The translations under genes were made by a program, and so were the position numbers. A DNA stretch of 64,000 bases from NCBI RefSeq assembly GCF_000987955.1, contig NZ_LAZU01000003.1, forward strand, positions 186,001 through 250,000, read 5' to 3'. The notes under the pieces are model-generated. The model was not told the DNA's origin. It saw nothing but the letters and a program-made list of their open reading frames with translations, and did no database searches. Source of the DNA: Paenibacillus sp. DMB20. GTDB lineage: Bacteria > Bacillota > Bacilli > Paenibacillales > Paenibacillaceae. Positions 1 to 9,407 of the stretch are shown piece after piece. The first letter of the stretch is position 1. The number at the start of each line of letters is the position of its first letter.

Positions 1-31
1 AATAGCGGCCGTAGTGCCCAAAGAAGAAGCA

Positions 32-76
32 ACCTGGAAGGCATGGCGACCGTCATTCCTTCCAGGTGCTTTTTTA
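32..76 (+). terminator. Rho-independent terminator of a gene left of the window
   Basis: A perfect 10-bp inverted repeat (ACCTGGAAGG at 32-41, CCTTCCAGGT at 58-67) with a 16-nt loop is followed by a run of six T. It separates whatever lies to the left from the germination genes, so a gerA-type A subunit is not directly joined to the genes that follow. Confidence 0.8.
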
Positions 77-328
77 GGTTTGAAAAAATTGAAGTCTGTA
101 ATTAGTGATTTTATCGTGTGGTTAAAATATGAACAATATGCCCATCTTAAGGAAATAAAGGAACCGTGAATCTTTTGGATTCCTTTCATTTCACTATGAT
201 TTTACCCTAATATCGAGGATTATTTCCTGAATTGCGTAATTTGCGGTATGGAGCATGTTTAAGCGTCCAAAGAGCCAAACCCATAAAGTTATGCAGTTAA
301 AAACAAAACCACCGGGGATGGATTACTC
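77..328. other. Upstream region of the germination genes
   Basis: AT-rich and without a credible ORF. A small GAATC/GATTC hairpin lies near 169-184. I could not assign a forespore (sigma-G) promoter with confidence, although that is where one is expected for germination receptor genes. Confidence 0.4.
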
Positions 329-1429
329 ATGAGAAAATATGCGATGAATGGAATCACCTTGATGCAGTATATTTTTCTGATTCATGGATCACAATTGGGT
401 ACCGGAATATTATCTATACCGAGGACGCTCGCTGTCAAGAGCGGAACGGATGGATGGATGAGCATTGTGCTGGCTTGGCTTATCAATTGTTTGGCAGGTT
501 GGATCATGCTGCTGGTCTTAAAAAAGTATCCGGACCATACGCTTCCGGACTTATTCAACCACTTATTCGGAAAATGGTTGGGAAGACTGCTAGTCATCCC
601 TTTTGTTGCTTATTTTGCTTTTACGGCATTGATCACAATGGTCAATGCCATGCTCTATATTAAAGCATGGTTTTTGCCTAAAACACCTGGATACCTGATA
701 ATATTTCTATTTTCCATTCCCAGTTTCCTCGTCGTTCGTCATGGCTTAAGAGTAATGGCCCGGTACTCAGAGCTCGTTTTCTATATGTTGTTATGGATGC
801 CGTTTATTTTTCTGCTTAAAGTAGGGGATACCAATTGGACGCATCTCCTTCCCCTGTTCAAGGAAGGTTGGGAACCCGTCGTCAGGGGGTTGTCGGAGAC
901 GGCTTACGCATTTGCAGGGAATGAAATTCTCTTTTTTATCTACCCGTTCCTGAATAAAAAGCAATATGCCGTTCATGGAATGATCATCGCTAACACCATA
1001 ACGATGCTGATATATACGTTCGTTACCATTATGTGTTTTGTCTTTTTTTCACCTGACGGAATCACGACCCTTAACCAACCGGCGCTCAACTTTCTTCAGA
1101 ACATTGAATTTCGTTTTCTGGAGCGGTTCGACATGTTTTTTCTGGCTGTTTATCTATTCGAGGTGTCCACAGCATGGAACGCCTATGCATTTTGTACGGC
1201 GTTCAGTACTAGTAACATCTTTAATAAGCAGGATCACAGCTCGCATGCATTAATGTATTTCCTCCTGGTTATCGGATGTGTCTATATCGCGAAGCCGACG
1301 TGGAATCTTTCCGAAAAATGGACAACCTTTGTAAGCGATGTCGAGGTGGTTGTGATGTATGTATTCCCACTCTTTTTGTTGATTTTTGCCACATGGTTGG
1401 AAAAGTACAGGAGGTGGAAATCACGGTGA
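329..1429 (+). CDS. Spore germination receptor B subunit (GerKB/GerAB family permease)
   Basis: This 366-residue, very hydrophobic protein has about ten membrane segments and belongs to the spore-germination branch of the amino acid/polyamine/organocation permeases. The N-terminal motif GTGILSIPR in the first helix is typical of GerAB/GerKB. In family members the B subunit sits in the spore inner membrane and binds or passes the germinant (amino acid or sugar) for the A/B/C receptor. The stop codon overlaps the GTG start of the C-subunit gene, so the two are translationally coupled. No A-subunit gene is visible: the upstream side is closed by a terminator. Start at 329 is the first ATG; an in-frame ATG at 344 is an alternative. 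The family call is firm, the germinant unknown. Confidence 0.9.
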   Translation: MRKYAMNGITLMQYIFLIHGSQLGTGILSIPRTLAVKSGTDGWMSIVLAWLINCLAGWIMLLVLKKYPDHTLPDLFNHLFGKWLGRLLVIPFVAYFAFTALITMVNAMLYIKAWFLPKTPGYLIIFLFSIPSFLVVRHGLRVMARYSELVFYMLLWMPFIFLLKVGDTNWTHLLPLFKEGWEPVVRGLSETAYAFAGNEILFFIYPFLNKKQYAVHGMIIANTITMLIYTFVTIMCFVFFSPDGITTLNQPALNFLQNIEFRFLERFDMFFLAVYLFEVSTAWNAYAFCTAFSTSNIFNKQDHSSHALMYFLLVIGCVYIAKPTWNLSEKWTTFVSDVEVVVMYVFPLFLLIFATWLEKYRRWKSR

Positions 1430-2535
1430 AAAAGATTTTCATCGTATTTATGGTTGTAATATGGCTGGCCACAGGCTGTGGAGACAAGGTCAATGTCGAA
1501 AACTTATCGTTATCGCTACTGGTAGGCATCGATCTAGATGAAGAAAACAACTTGATATTTTCAGCATCTAGCCCGGTTTTCAGCGAAGAAGCGAAAATGA
1601 AGGAGGAGGACTTTACGAAGCCTGCCACGACGCTTCGAAAATCAAGGGATGAAGACGATAAAACTTTTATGGCTTTAACTACAGGCGGGAAAACCCAAGC
1701 TATCCTGATTGGAAAAAAGGTGATGCAGCACGAGGGCTGGTTTAAATTGCTTGATCCCTATATGCGAGATCCCAAAAATACGTTGAATGCCAGAATTGTC
1801 ATGGTGGACGGACCCGCCTACGAGGTTGTTCAATATAAACCGACGGACAAACCCCGGCTACCGCTCTATGTGTTACAGCTTATTGATACCGCCGCCAGAC
1901 GTAATCTTACCCTAAAAACATCGGTCCAGGATCTTTGGCGGGCAGCTTATGAAAAGGGGATAACCGCCAGTGTATCGGAAGTACGCAAAGATGATAGGTT
2001 GCTTGTTACGGGAGTTGCATTGATGGACGAGGAAGGGAAATACAAACTCTCGATCGGTGCCAACGAGAATAGGTTGCTCCGAATATTGCAGAACGAAACG
2101 CAAGGCAACTTTCAATTTACGTTTAAATCATTCGATCAACCGAAGGGAGAGATTTTCCCGGAAAATGCGTACAGCTTTAGCGCCGAAAAGATATCGGTTA
2201 AGACGAAGACACATTATGCCGAAGACAAGTTCAAGTTCGATGTTAACGTTAAAATACGAATCATTTTAACGGAACGCTTATTCCCGCTCGATGTCAGGAA
2301 AGAGAAGGGGAAACTGGAAAAGGATATTGAAGAGCATCTGGAAAATCAGTTTGGCCAGTTGATTGCAAAAATTCAAGAAGCGCAAATCGATCCGGTCGGC
2401 TTTGGATTGTATGCCCGTGCTTTCGAATATGATCACTGGAAACCTGTACAGGACCGCTGGGGACAAACGTTCTCAAAGGCGGAGGTGAAAGTAAAGGTTA
2501 AAGCGACCATCGCCGCTATGGGTACGACGAAATAA
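1426..2535 (+). CDS. Spore germination receptor C subunit (GerKC/GerAC family lipoprotein)
   Basis: This 369-residue protein starts with a lipoprotein signal: MKK, a hydrophobic stretch, then the lipobox LATGC with Cys18 as the predicted lipidation site. The body matches the GerAC/GerKC family, whose members are anchored on the outer face of the spore inner membrane and are needed for germinant receptor function. The GTG start at 1426 is chosen because an AGGAGGTGG ribosome site lies at 1409-1417 and because it gives the signal peptide directly. An in-frame ATG at 1276 lies deep inside the B-subunit gene and would bury the lipobox. The 4-bp overlap with the B gene indicates a common transcript. 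Confidence 0.9.
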   Translation: MKKIFIVFMVVIWLATGCGDKVNVENLSLSLLVGIDLDEENNLIFSASSPVFSEEAKMKEEDFTKPATTLRKSRDEDDKTFMALTTGGKTQAILIGKKVMQHEGWFKLLDPYMRDPKNTLNARIVMVDGPAYEVVQYKPTDKPRLPLYVLQLIDTAARRNLTLKTSVQDLWRAAYEKGITASVSEVRKDDRLLVTGVALMDEEGKYKLSIGANENRLLRILQNETQGNFQFTFKSFDQPKGEIFPENAYSFSAEKISVKTKTHYAEDKFKFDVNVKIRIILTERLFPLDVRKEKGKLEKDIEEHLENQFGQLIAKIQEAQIDPVGFGLYARAFEYDHWKPVQDRWGQTFSKAEVKVKVKATIAAMGTTK

Positions 2536-2591
2536 GAAATTCGAGTGGTCTACTCAAGTAATGCAGCAAAAATGTTGTGTATACAAAATAC

Positions 2592-2631
2592 AATACCGCA
2601 ACCGAAACGGGTTACGGTATTTTGCTATTTT
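2592..2631 (+). terminator. Terminator of the germination operon
   Basis: Inverted repeat AATACCGCAACC (2592-2603) and GGTTACGGTATT (2610-2621), one mismatch, loop GAAACG, followed by T-rich sequence. It sits about 55 bases after the C-subunit stop codon. Confidence 0.75.
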
Positions 2632-2920
2632 TCGATATGCAGTCTAGCACTGCGCAAGGTAAACAATTATTGGATGTAAGACGGCTTCATCGCTCCGACG
2701 TTTGAGAGATTCTACTATTCTTCACTCATTCGCTCCCCGAGCTGCTTCGGTGCGTCCGATCCCATTCGAACAATACAAACAAATCAGGTTGACAAAAACG
2801 GATGATATACTTAGGATCAACTATTGTATATTGCTGCCAAATGATAGACTTCACTTATTGCATCTGCCTATCGTGAGAATGAAGTGATTTAATGTAATAA
2901 ATGATTATTATGCAAAACAC
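2632..2920. other. Intergenic region, no gene seen
   Basis: No ORF with a ribosome site or family resemblance is visible on either strand. The stretch ends at the MerR-type promoter. Confidence 0.5.
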
Positions 2921-2951
2921 TTGACCTTAGGTCTGACCTAAGGTGTATTGT
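2921..2951 (+). promoter_or_regulatory. MerR-type promoter with embedded operator
   Basis: A -35 box TTGACC (2921-2926) and a -10 box TATTGT (2946-2951) are separated by 19 bp. Within the spacer region lies a perfect 9-bp inverted repeat, ACCTTAGGT (2924-2932) and ACCTAAGGT (2936-2944). The over-long spacer with a centred dyad is the hallmark of promoters that a MerR-family activator untwists. The MerR gene starts 45 bases downstream, so autoregulation is likely. Confidence 0.85.
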
Positions 2952-2995
2952 TGAGATATTCCAAGCCGCAATTCATCCTTAGGAGCGACGAACCT

Positions 2996-3805
2996 ATGAA
3001 GAGTGAGATTACGATTAGTGAATTAGCCAAGCTTATGAACGTATCGGTTCATCAAATTCGTTATTTTGAAGAGAAAGGTGTTCTTGCGCCCGCCTACACA
3101 GCCAATAACCAATACAGAATGTATAGCATGGATCAAATCTACCAACTATCGCATATTCTGCTGCTTCGCAAGTTGGGAGTACCCGTTCATTCCATTAAAG
3201 ATTGCATGACTTCTTATTCTGCGGAACAATATCGACAGCTTCTTCATCATTCTCTTCGGGAAGTGGATAAGGAGCTGCAACGACTCAAGGAACTTCAGCA
3301 ATTCATCGAAAAAGTTCTGCAGGAACAACGGAACTTTAGCTCCCAGCTCAAACATTACCAAGTAAAGCGGAGAGAAACCACGTTTTTGGCACGATGGATG
3401 GAAATGGACACGGGCACGAAGCTTAATGCCAAACTGTTGGCAGAACAGGCAAAGCGCGTCACGAACTTGTTCGAATCGGACATCCATTATATCTGTGATG
3501 ATTCGAGCTTAATTACCTTATATCTGGAAACGCACGCGCCCGGTGATCTTGTATTGCCTGGCGGTAAGTACCTTTCTACTCAAAAACTGGTTCGTGAAGA
3601 TGATGAATTGGATCATATGATTGAAGAGTTTTACGACTATGCTATCGCGCACTCTTATGTCTTATCAGGGCCCCTGATCCTTATTGAAAGATCTTATTTA
3701 TCCCTATTCAGCAAGAACGATTTGCACTATGAATTGCAGGCCTTGATAGAATTTGATGAAAAAATCGAAAGTAGTAATCATGACTGTGGTGCCAATAACC
3801 ATTGA
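2996..3805 (+). CDS. MerR family transcriptional regulator
   Basis: This 269-residue protein has an N-terminal MerR winged helix-turn-helix (about residues 4-70, with the RYFEEKG motif), then a long coiled-coil dimer helix (about 85-115), then a C-terminal half that probably senses a small molecule. No metal-binding cysteine pattern is seen, so an organic ligand is more likely than a metal. The ATG at 2996 is chosen because it follows an AGGAG site (about 2981-2985). A TTG at 2948 in the same frame would overlap the promoter. It probably controls itself and the hydrolase 48 bases downstream through the 2921-2951 promoter. Confidence 0.85.
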   Translation: MKSEITISELAKLMNVSVHQIRYFEEKGVLAPAYTANNQYRMYSMDQIYQLSHILLLRKLGVPVHSIKDCMTSYSAEQYRQLLHHSLREVDKELQRLKELQQFIEKVLQEQRNFSSQLKHYQVKRRETTFLARWMEMDTGTKLNAKLLAEQAKRVTNLFESDIHYICDDSSLITLYLETHAPGDLVLPGGKYLSTQKLVREDDELDHMIEEFYDYAIAHSYVLSGPLILIERSYLSLFSKNDLHYELQALIEFDEKIESSNHDCGANNH

Positions 3806-3853
3806 ACCTATGCAGGTGTTGTACAATCCGCAAGTCTCACAAGGAGAAATAAG

Positions 3854-4867
3854 ATGAAAAAGAAAATAACGATTTCCATTATAATCATAGCCCTGCTATT
3901 TGGCGGTGCAGGACTTTTTATTTTGAAGCAAAACCGTTTTGATATGGTTGAGCAAGCTGTTGAGATCCAGACGCCCCAGGGCAAGTTGACCGGTACTTTC
4001 GTGCTGCCTAAAAACTACACGGACAAGCTGGGGTTAGTTTTGTTCATTCATGGGGATGGCCCCATTGACGCCTCTCACGACGATGGATATAAGCCGCTTT
4101 GGGAACGGTTAGCTTCTCATGGTTACGCCTCTTTGTCCCTTAACAAAAGAGGAATTAACGGGTCGGAAGGCAACTGGTTACATCAGAGTATAGATGATCG
4201 TGTGGAAGAAGCCCGTCAAGCCATTTCATGGGCAAAAGAGCAGCCAATGATTGACGAGAAACAGATTGGAGTTTGGGGAGCAAGCCAAGCGGGTTGGGTT
4301 ATTCCCAAGCTTGCCAAGAAGGAACCGCTCGCATTTAGCATTCTTCTATCTCCTGCCATTAATTGGTTAAGTCAAGGGCAATATTACATACGCAAGGAAA
4401 TGGAAAACGATGGGTACTCCGAAGCGGAAATTCAAGGCAAAGAGGCGTACGACCGGCAAGTGCGAAAGCTTTTGGAAGAACATGCTTCCTATGAAGAGTA
4501 TGAAAAAATCGCTCGCGAAAATAGCCTCATGTCAAAAGACAGATGGACATTTGTCAGCAAAAACTTCTTGTCGGATGCCACTGATGATCTTCGTAATTTC
4601 AATTCGCCCGTGCTATTGATATTGGGCGAAGAAGATATGCAGGTCGATGTGAAGGATACGGAACGGGTATATCGCGATATCGTAAAACCTGAGCTGCTGA
4701 CCGTAGCTGTCTTCCCTGACGCCGATCACTCCATGTTAAACAAGAAAACGGCTAATTCGAACCTGCGGGCATTATTCATTAGTCTCTTCGCTCCCAGACA
4801 AATTACGATACCGGGCTATATGGATGAAATCGAGCAATTTCTAAAGAAACTTCCTAAACACACATAA
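3854..4867 (+). CDS. Membrane-anchored alpha/beta hydrolase
   Basis: This 337-residue protein begins with a signal anchor (residues about 5-24) and continues with an alpha/beta-hydrolase domain. The oxyanion-side HGDGP is at 66-70, the nucleophile elbow GASQAG puts Ser144 as catalytic, the acid is probably Asp261 or Asp265, and the histidine is His292 in DADHSM. The layout fits the serine-aminopeptidase/dienelactone hydrolase-like group of exported hydrolases. The ribosome site AAGGAG precedes the ATG. It lies 48 bases after the MerR gene and probably shares its transcript. The substrate is unknown; an ester or a small drug-like molecule sensed by the MerR protein is a guess. Confidence 0.85.
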   Translation: MKKKITISIIIIALLFGGAGLFILKQNRFDMVEQAVEIQTPQGKLTGTFVLPKNYTDKLGLVLFIHGDGPIDASHDDGYKPLWERLASHGYASLSLNKRGINGSEGNWLHQSIDDRVEEARQAISWAKEQPMIDEKQIGVWGASQAGWVIPKLAKKEPLAFSILLSPAINWLSQGQYYIRKEMENDGYSEAEIQGKEAYDRQVRKLLEEHASYEEYEKIARENSLMSKDRWTFVSKNFLSDATDDLRNFNSPVLLILGEEDMQVDVKDTERVYRDIVKPELLTVAVFPDADHSMLNKKTANSNLRALFISLFAPRQITIPGYMDEIEQFLKKLPKHT

Positions 4868-5524
4868 TCGCTAGAGAGATGTAAAAAATAGAGTCCGTTA
4901 TTCTCCTATAGGAAAGCCAGCTTTTCTTCTGCCAATTATTCACTAGCAAGCCTATTTGTTTATAGGGAAAGTTTATGTGTAAATTTGCTAGAGAAAAGTG
5001 TCATTAGCCCTCTTCGTGGGACAAATTATACAAGTACGTGATGTCATCTATAATTTTGGATTGTCATACAAATAATGGGTATTTCATGAGAACGCACCAA
5101 CTTATCTCCACCAGCTTAAGATCAAAATCAAAGAAACTGTTAGATATTAGAAAAGGTGTAATTTGACATATTGTCAACATCGAGGATATTATAGATACAA
5201 AAAATCTTTGAATGAAGGTGATTGTGATACCGTGAAATTTACAAAAGCACGAATTATGCTTTACACACCATGCTCGCTCTTATTGAATCTTCTCCGGTTA
5301 AGCCAATAGTGTTCAGCAGTTTAGCAGAAATAATAGGTGTTTGACCAACTGTCGCTGGCGACGAGTACTTGATTCAAGCTGTAATAACGTCTTGAAGTTT
5401 TTTTGTACAATCAAAAGTATAACAAGTCTCGGTTCATTCGATTATATTCAAACATTCTCTAGTTTATCTATTAAATATGTTGATACTGTTGGAGCAATCA
5501 AAAATGTATAAGGAAGTGAACATA
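4868..5524. other. Decayed intergenic region
   Basis: Apart from the Rrf2 remnant this AT-rich stretch shows no gene. It carries no clear terminator for the hydrolase gene and no clear promoter for the acetyltransferase. Confidence 0.5.
5232..5351 (+). pseudogene. Rrf2-family regulator remnant
   Basis: A GTG start followed by the family opening VKFTKA runs into a one-base frameshift. In the next frame the sequence reads NYALHTMLALIESSP and then SSLAEIIGV, which is the N-terminal helix-turn-helix of Rrf2 regulators. A TGA at 5343-5345 stops it, and after the residues PT no further similarity can be followed. Only about 40 codons survive, so this is a dead, truncated gene. Confidence 0.7.
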
Positions 5525-6286
5525 ATGACAAATCAACAAAGTCGAGTAAACAATATGCCTTTATTTTCACAAACGATAACCGATTTTTGGCGGGCGCCAT
5601 TTTTGAACGGAGATGTCCTCTATAGCGATGAAGTCTTTACTGTCGCCATCAACCCTGACCTGAGCGAAGACCGTCGGGTCATGGTGCTGGAAACCGCCGA
5701 TGGCCGGGTTATGGCGGTCTTGACGCCTGCGATGGCCGATAAGGTAGGTCTTGATCAATGTCAAGACCTGTCTGAGCAGGCCTTTCGCCGGAAATTGAAT
5801 GAAGCGGGAGTCATTCTGCATGGCGCAGATTATCTTTTTTATTATTCAGAAGCCGATAAGAACGTATTGCTGCAAGAAAATCCGGAAGGTGTCTTGCGCC
5901 GGTTAACAGAGCAAGATGATGCGTTCTTCTCCGAGTTCGAGTCCTCCGCCTCGGAACAAGACTTGGATGACGCTTACGTGGAGTTGGATCACTGGGCGGT
6001 TTTCGGTTCTTTTGAGCAAAACCGCCTGGTCTGCGCAGCCAGCATGTATCCCTGGAAGGACAATGCGCAAATTGCGGATCTCGGCGTATTGACTCTGACG
6101 CCCTTTAGAGGAAAAGGTCACGCTCGCAAAGTGGTGCGTTCAATCTGCAAGTATGCTTGTGAGCAGGGATACGAACCCCAGTACCGATGCCAGCTCGATA
6201 ACCAGGCGTCGACGACGCTGGCTAAAGCGGCGGGTTTGACGCTGTTTGGAAAGTGGGATGTGATTTCTCCCGACTCCACTGACTGA
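5525..6286 (+). CDS. GNAT family N-acetyltransferase
   Basis: This protein has 253 residues. The C-terminal half holds the GNAT fold: strand LGVLTLTP followed by the acetyl-CoA loop RGKGHA and a helix ending near CQLDNQAS. The N-terminal half resembles the longer GNAT subfamily with an extra lobe. Acetyl-CoA-dependent N-acetylation of a small molecule or a protein amine is expected; the substrate is unknown. The ATG at 5525 is preferred over one at 5477 because GGAAGTGAA precedes it at a usable distance. It is a single gene with no obvious partners. Confidence 0.8.
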   Translation: MTNQQSRVNNMPLFSQTITDFWRAPFLNGDVLYSDEVFTVAINPDLSEDRRVMVLETADGRVMAVLTPAMADKVGLDQCQDLSEQAFRRKLNEAGVILHGADYLFYYSEADKNVLLQENPEGVLRRLTEQDDAFFSEFESSASEQDLDDAYVELDHWAVFGSFEQNRLVCAASMYPWKDNAQIADLGVLTLTPFRGKGHARKVVRSICKYACEQGYEPQYRCQLDNQASTTLAKAAGLTLFGKWDVISPDSTD

Positions 6287-6427
6287 GAGTCCAACGGATT
6301 CACCGCAGCATCAAATCCAACATCGTTCATAGTCCTTGTTTAGCTTGTTTGTTATATTACATCCGTTCTAACCGAAGCCTACTTTTCCCTTACAGAGAAA
6401 TAACAAACATACATGGAGGATATTTTC

Positions 6428-8476
6428 ATGAAAAAGAAGCTTTCTTGGGTGCTATCCGCTACACTTGCGTTGACCATGATTGCATCAACCGGAGCGATGG
6501 CTTCAAGCGTTGCCCCTGTGGTGGCGGACAGCCACAGATTGGGAAAAACCGCCGCCGAGAAGGCCGCGCTATTAATCGAATCCACCAATACGATTAGCGT
6601 TCAGTATGCGCTGATTGACGATGGAAAAATCACTGTGTCTGGCCAGACCGGCAAGAACGATAAGCCGCTGACCAAGGATACATTGTACGGTATCGGTTCG
6701 GTCAGCAAAGTATTTGGGGCCGCGGCCGTCATGAAATTGGCAGACGAAGGGAAAATCGATCTGGATACTCCCGTCGTCAAGTATATAAACGATTTCAAGA
6801 TGAAGGACGAACGGTATAAGCGCATTACTCCCCGCATGCTGTTGAACCACTCCTCCGGTCTGCGAGGTACTGGGTCTACGAGCGATAGTTTGTTCGAGGA
6901 TAATGACACCTATGCCTATGATACATTTCTGCAGACATTGTCCGACCAGACCTTGAAGGCAGACCCTGGAGCATTCTCGGTGTATTGCAACAGCGGCTTT
7001 TCGCTTGCCGAGATTCTAGTTGAAAGAGTCAGCGGCATGAGCTTTACCGCATTTATTCATCAATATTTCACGGAACCTTTGCAGATGAATCATACGAAGA
7101 CACCGCAGGATGAATTGAAAGGCAGCAAGTTTGCCGGGTTCTATGTCAAGGATTACCAAGGGCGGCTTCCGAATGTTTCTGTTAATGCGATCGCCGAAGG
7201 AGGGATTAATTCCACGGCAGAAGATTTGGTGCGATTCTCGGAAATATTTATGGGACAGGCGAACAATATCCTTTCTGACAAGTCGGTACGGACGATGGAA
7301 CAGGAGGAATACAAGAGAGGCATCTGGCCGGAAGATACGGATGATAGTAACAATTACGGTCTCGGCTGGGACAGTGTGAAGCTATACCCGTTCAATGAAT
7401 ATGGAATAAAGGGCTTGGCCAAGGGCGGGGACATCTCTGGGTATTCTGCTTCTCTCGTCGTGCTTCCTGAGAAAAAGATGGCAGCTGCCGTGTTAACATC
7501 CGGCGGTACCAGCAGCACGAATCAACTGCTGGCAAACGAATTGCTGCTGCTAGCGCTCAAGGAAAAGGGCGTAATCAAGAACATCAGGCCGGACAAATCA
7601 TTCGGCAAGCCCGTTAAGGCCAAGATACACCAAGATGTAGTGAAGCAAGCAGGCTATTACGCCAGCAGTGGAACGCAGTTCCGAGTAGAGATCACCGAGG
7701 ACGGAGAACTTTCCATGGCAAACGATCCGGAGACGAAGTACATATATACTTCGGATGGAAGCTTTATCAACGAGAACGGAACCTCGAAGATCAGCTTCGT
7801 CACCGAGAAGAACGGACGCACCTATTTGTGGCAGAGAGACTATGTGACGTTGCCGGGATTAGGGCAATTAGCAATGTCCCATTATGCGGCCGAGAAGCTG
7901 GAAGACAACGTGCTTCCGAAGGAGACCGTCGAAGCTTGGGCGAAAAGGGAAGGTGCTAAGTTCTATGTCGTGAACCAGAAATTCAGCTCCGAAGAGTATT
8001 TCTTTGAGCAGCCGGTATTCCAAATTAGCCTCGCGGACGGTCTGCCGGGTTATTGGGAGGACCTAAAGATTACAGGTCCGAACACGGCGACGAGTCAGAT
8101 CCAGATCCCAGGATTGGAAGGCCGGGATACGACTGAAGTCCAGTTCTACACGGAAGATGGCATCGATTATATGAAGGCAAACGCGTACTTGCTTGTAAGC
8201 GAGGCGAATGTAAAACCGATCTACGCAGGAAATCAGTCCAAGATCACGGTGCCAGCGAACGGGCATGCCCAATGGTATACCGTCCCAGCAGCGGCAGCAG
8301 GCAAAACGATGACGGTCAAGCTGCCAAAGAATGGTGCTTTCGCGGTATATGATGAGCAAGGATTATGCCTCAACTATACCATCGTCAGCGGAAACAACAA
8401 AGTGACTCTGCCCAAGAGCGGAACGATCGTATTTGCCGGCGCGCCTGGCTCGGAATTTAAAATAGCAATGAAATAA
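6428..8476 (+). CDS. Secreted beta-lactamase-fold serine hydrolase
   Basis: This 682-residue protein has a signal peptide (cleavage likely after AMA, about residue 25). The class C beta-lactamase/DD-peptidase fold covers about residues 40-390: the SxxK motif is Ser91-Val-Ser-Lys94, the YxN motif is Tyr186-Cys-Asn188, and the third element is KGGDISG at 332-338. A C-terminal part of about 280 residues is probably a substrate or wall-binding extension. Family members act outside the cell as esterases, D-amino-acid amidases or peptidases and only rarely as true lactamases. The ATG at 6428 follows GGAGGA at 6414-6419. It is monocistronic, with its own terminator. Confidence 0.88.
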   Translation: MKKKLSWVLSATLALTMIASTGAMASSVAPVVADSHRLGKTAAEKAALLIESTNTISVQYALIDDGKITVSGQTGKNDKPLTKDTLYGIGSVSKVFGAAAVMKLADEGKIDLDTPVVKYINDFKMKDERYKRITPRMLLNHSSGLRGTGSTSDSLFEDNDTYAYDTFLQTLSDQTLKADPGAFSVYCNSGFSLAEILVERVSGMSFTAFIHQYFTEPLQMNHTKTPQDELKGSKFAGFYVKDYQGRLPNVSVNAIAEGGINSTAEDLVRFSEIFMGQANNILSDKSVRTMEQEEYKRGIWPEDTDDSNNYGLGWDSVKLYPFNEYGIKGLAKGGDISGYSASLVVLPEKKMAAAVLTSGGTSSTNQLLANELLLLALKEKGVIKNIRPDKSFGKPVKAKIHQDVVKQAGYYASSGTQFRVEITEDGELSMANDPETKYIYTSDGSFINENGTSKISFVTEKNGRTYLWQRDYVTLPGLGQLAMSHYAAEKLEDNVLPKETVEAWAKREGAKFYVVNQKFSSEEYFFEQPVFQISLADGLPGYWEDLKITGPNTATSQIQIPGLEGRDTTEVQFYTEDGIDYMKANAYLLVSEANVKPIYAGNQSKITVPANGHAQWYTVPAAAAGKTMTVKLPKNGAFAVYDEQGLCLNYTIVSGNNKVTLPKSGTIVFAGAPGSEFKIAMK

Positions 8477-8485
8477 GCTGCGCTC

Positions 8486-8529
8486 AAAAAACCAGTAAGC
8501 ACAAGAAGATGTGTTTTACTGGTTTTTTT
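8486..8529 (+). terminator. Terminator of the beta-lactamase-fold gene
   Basis: AAAACCAGTAA at 8488-8498 pairs with TTACTGGTTTT at 8516-8526, followed by a T run. It starts about ten bases after the stop codon. Confidence 0.85.
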
Positions 8530-8986
8530 GCTAGCTGCTGTTGTCAAACTGCTGTGATAAGTATATGTACCGATTTTCGAATAGAGCCAAGAAGATCCGT
8601 CTTGCTCAGGGAGCCTCAAAATACTAGGCTGCGATATGCCGAAACAAGAAGTTGACATTAAGCACGCATCGGCATCGTGTCGGATAATTGCTTCTATTAT
8701 GAGCATCTTTATCCAAGGGGGATGAAAGTCAAGTTTTCCCTTGCATTTGCGCTAACACATGATGCTGGAAAAAGCTGGACCGAAAGTAGAAAGTCTACTT
8801 TTAGGACAGCTTCTTTAATACACTAGCGTCATATTCGCTCTTAACGAAACTTGTTTTTTCTCTTTCTTGTGATGCTTCTTTCTCAGGCACTCTCGACCGT
8901 GCTAACCGCGTTATATCTACCGGTAGGCTTTTCGGCAGGAAGTTGTTTTAAGTGCAACATCAGGTGTCCTTTTACTATATTTATCG
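8530..8986. other. Intergenic region upstream of the biosynthetic operon
   Basis: No convincing gene. A 34-codon ORF from 8722 has GGGGG too close to its ATG and matches nothing I know. A small perfect hairpin (AAAGTAGA/TCTACTTT) lies at about 8784-8802. Confidence 0.45.
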
Positions 8987-9015
8987 TTGACAGTATTTAA
9001 CAGTAATAAGATAAT
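8987..9015 (+). promoter_or_regulatory. Strong sigma-A promoter of the biosynthetic operon
   Basis: TTGACA (8987-8992), a 17-bp spacer, then GATAAT (9010-9015). This is one base from the full consensus and lies 117 bases before the carrier-protein gene. It is the only near-consensus promoter ahead of the eight-gene run. Confidence 0.8.
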
Positions 9016-9131
9016 AATTGTAACTATGGAAAAAGGGAGGGATCGAGAAGCCGGTTTCTATTTGAGTGGAGTTTGTAAACGTAAGGATTCGGTTGTACCC
9101 TCACACATTATCCCTTTAAAGGAGTGGAGAC

Positions 9132-9407
9132 ATGTACGATAAAATTGTAGACATTTTGTGCGCTATTAAAGAAGACCAACCGGAACTCCGTCAATCCCTG
9201 TCCCCCGAAACGGATCTGAACAACGATATTGGCCTCGATTCTCTGCAAATGATCCAGTTTATGCTCAAGGTGGAGGATCAGTTGAACGTGGTCATTGACT
9301 ATGACCAATTCGATTACGAACATCTCCTGTCCATTGACGCATTTATCACCTTTCTGAAAAGCTGCCAGCCGCAGGAGCAGCCATTGTACGAAGATGTCAA
9401 ACAGTGA
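9132..9407 (+). CDS. Stand-alone acyl/peptidyl carrier protein
   Basis: This 91-residue acidic protein has the four-helix carrier fold and the attachment motif GLDSLQM, with Ser37 as the phosphopantetheine site. It is first in the operon and overlaps the next gene, an ATP-grasp ligase, by 14 bases. That pairing suggests the ligase loads an amino acid or other carboxylate onto the carrier, as BtrJ does for BtrI in butirosin biosynthesis. No adenylation or ketosynthase domain is present nearby, so fatty-acid or ordinary NRPS use is less likely. AAAGGAG precedes the ATG. Confidence 0.85.
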   Translation: MYDKIVDILCAIKEDQPELRQSLSPETDLNNDIGLDSLQMIQFMLKVEDQLNVVIDYDQFDYEHLLSIDAFITFLKSCQPQEQPLYEDVKQ

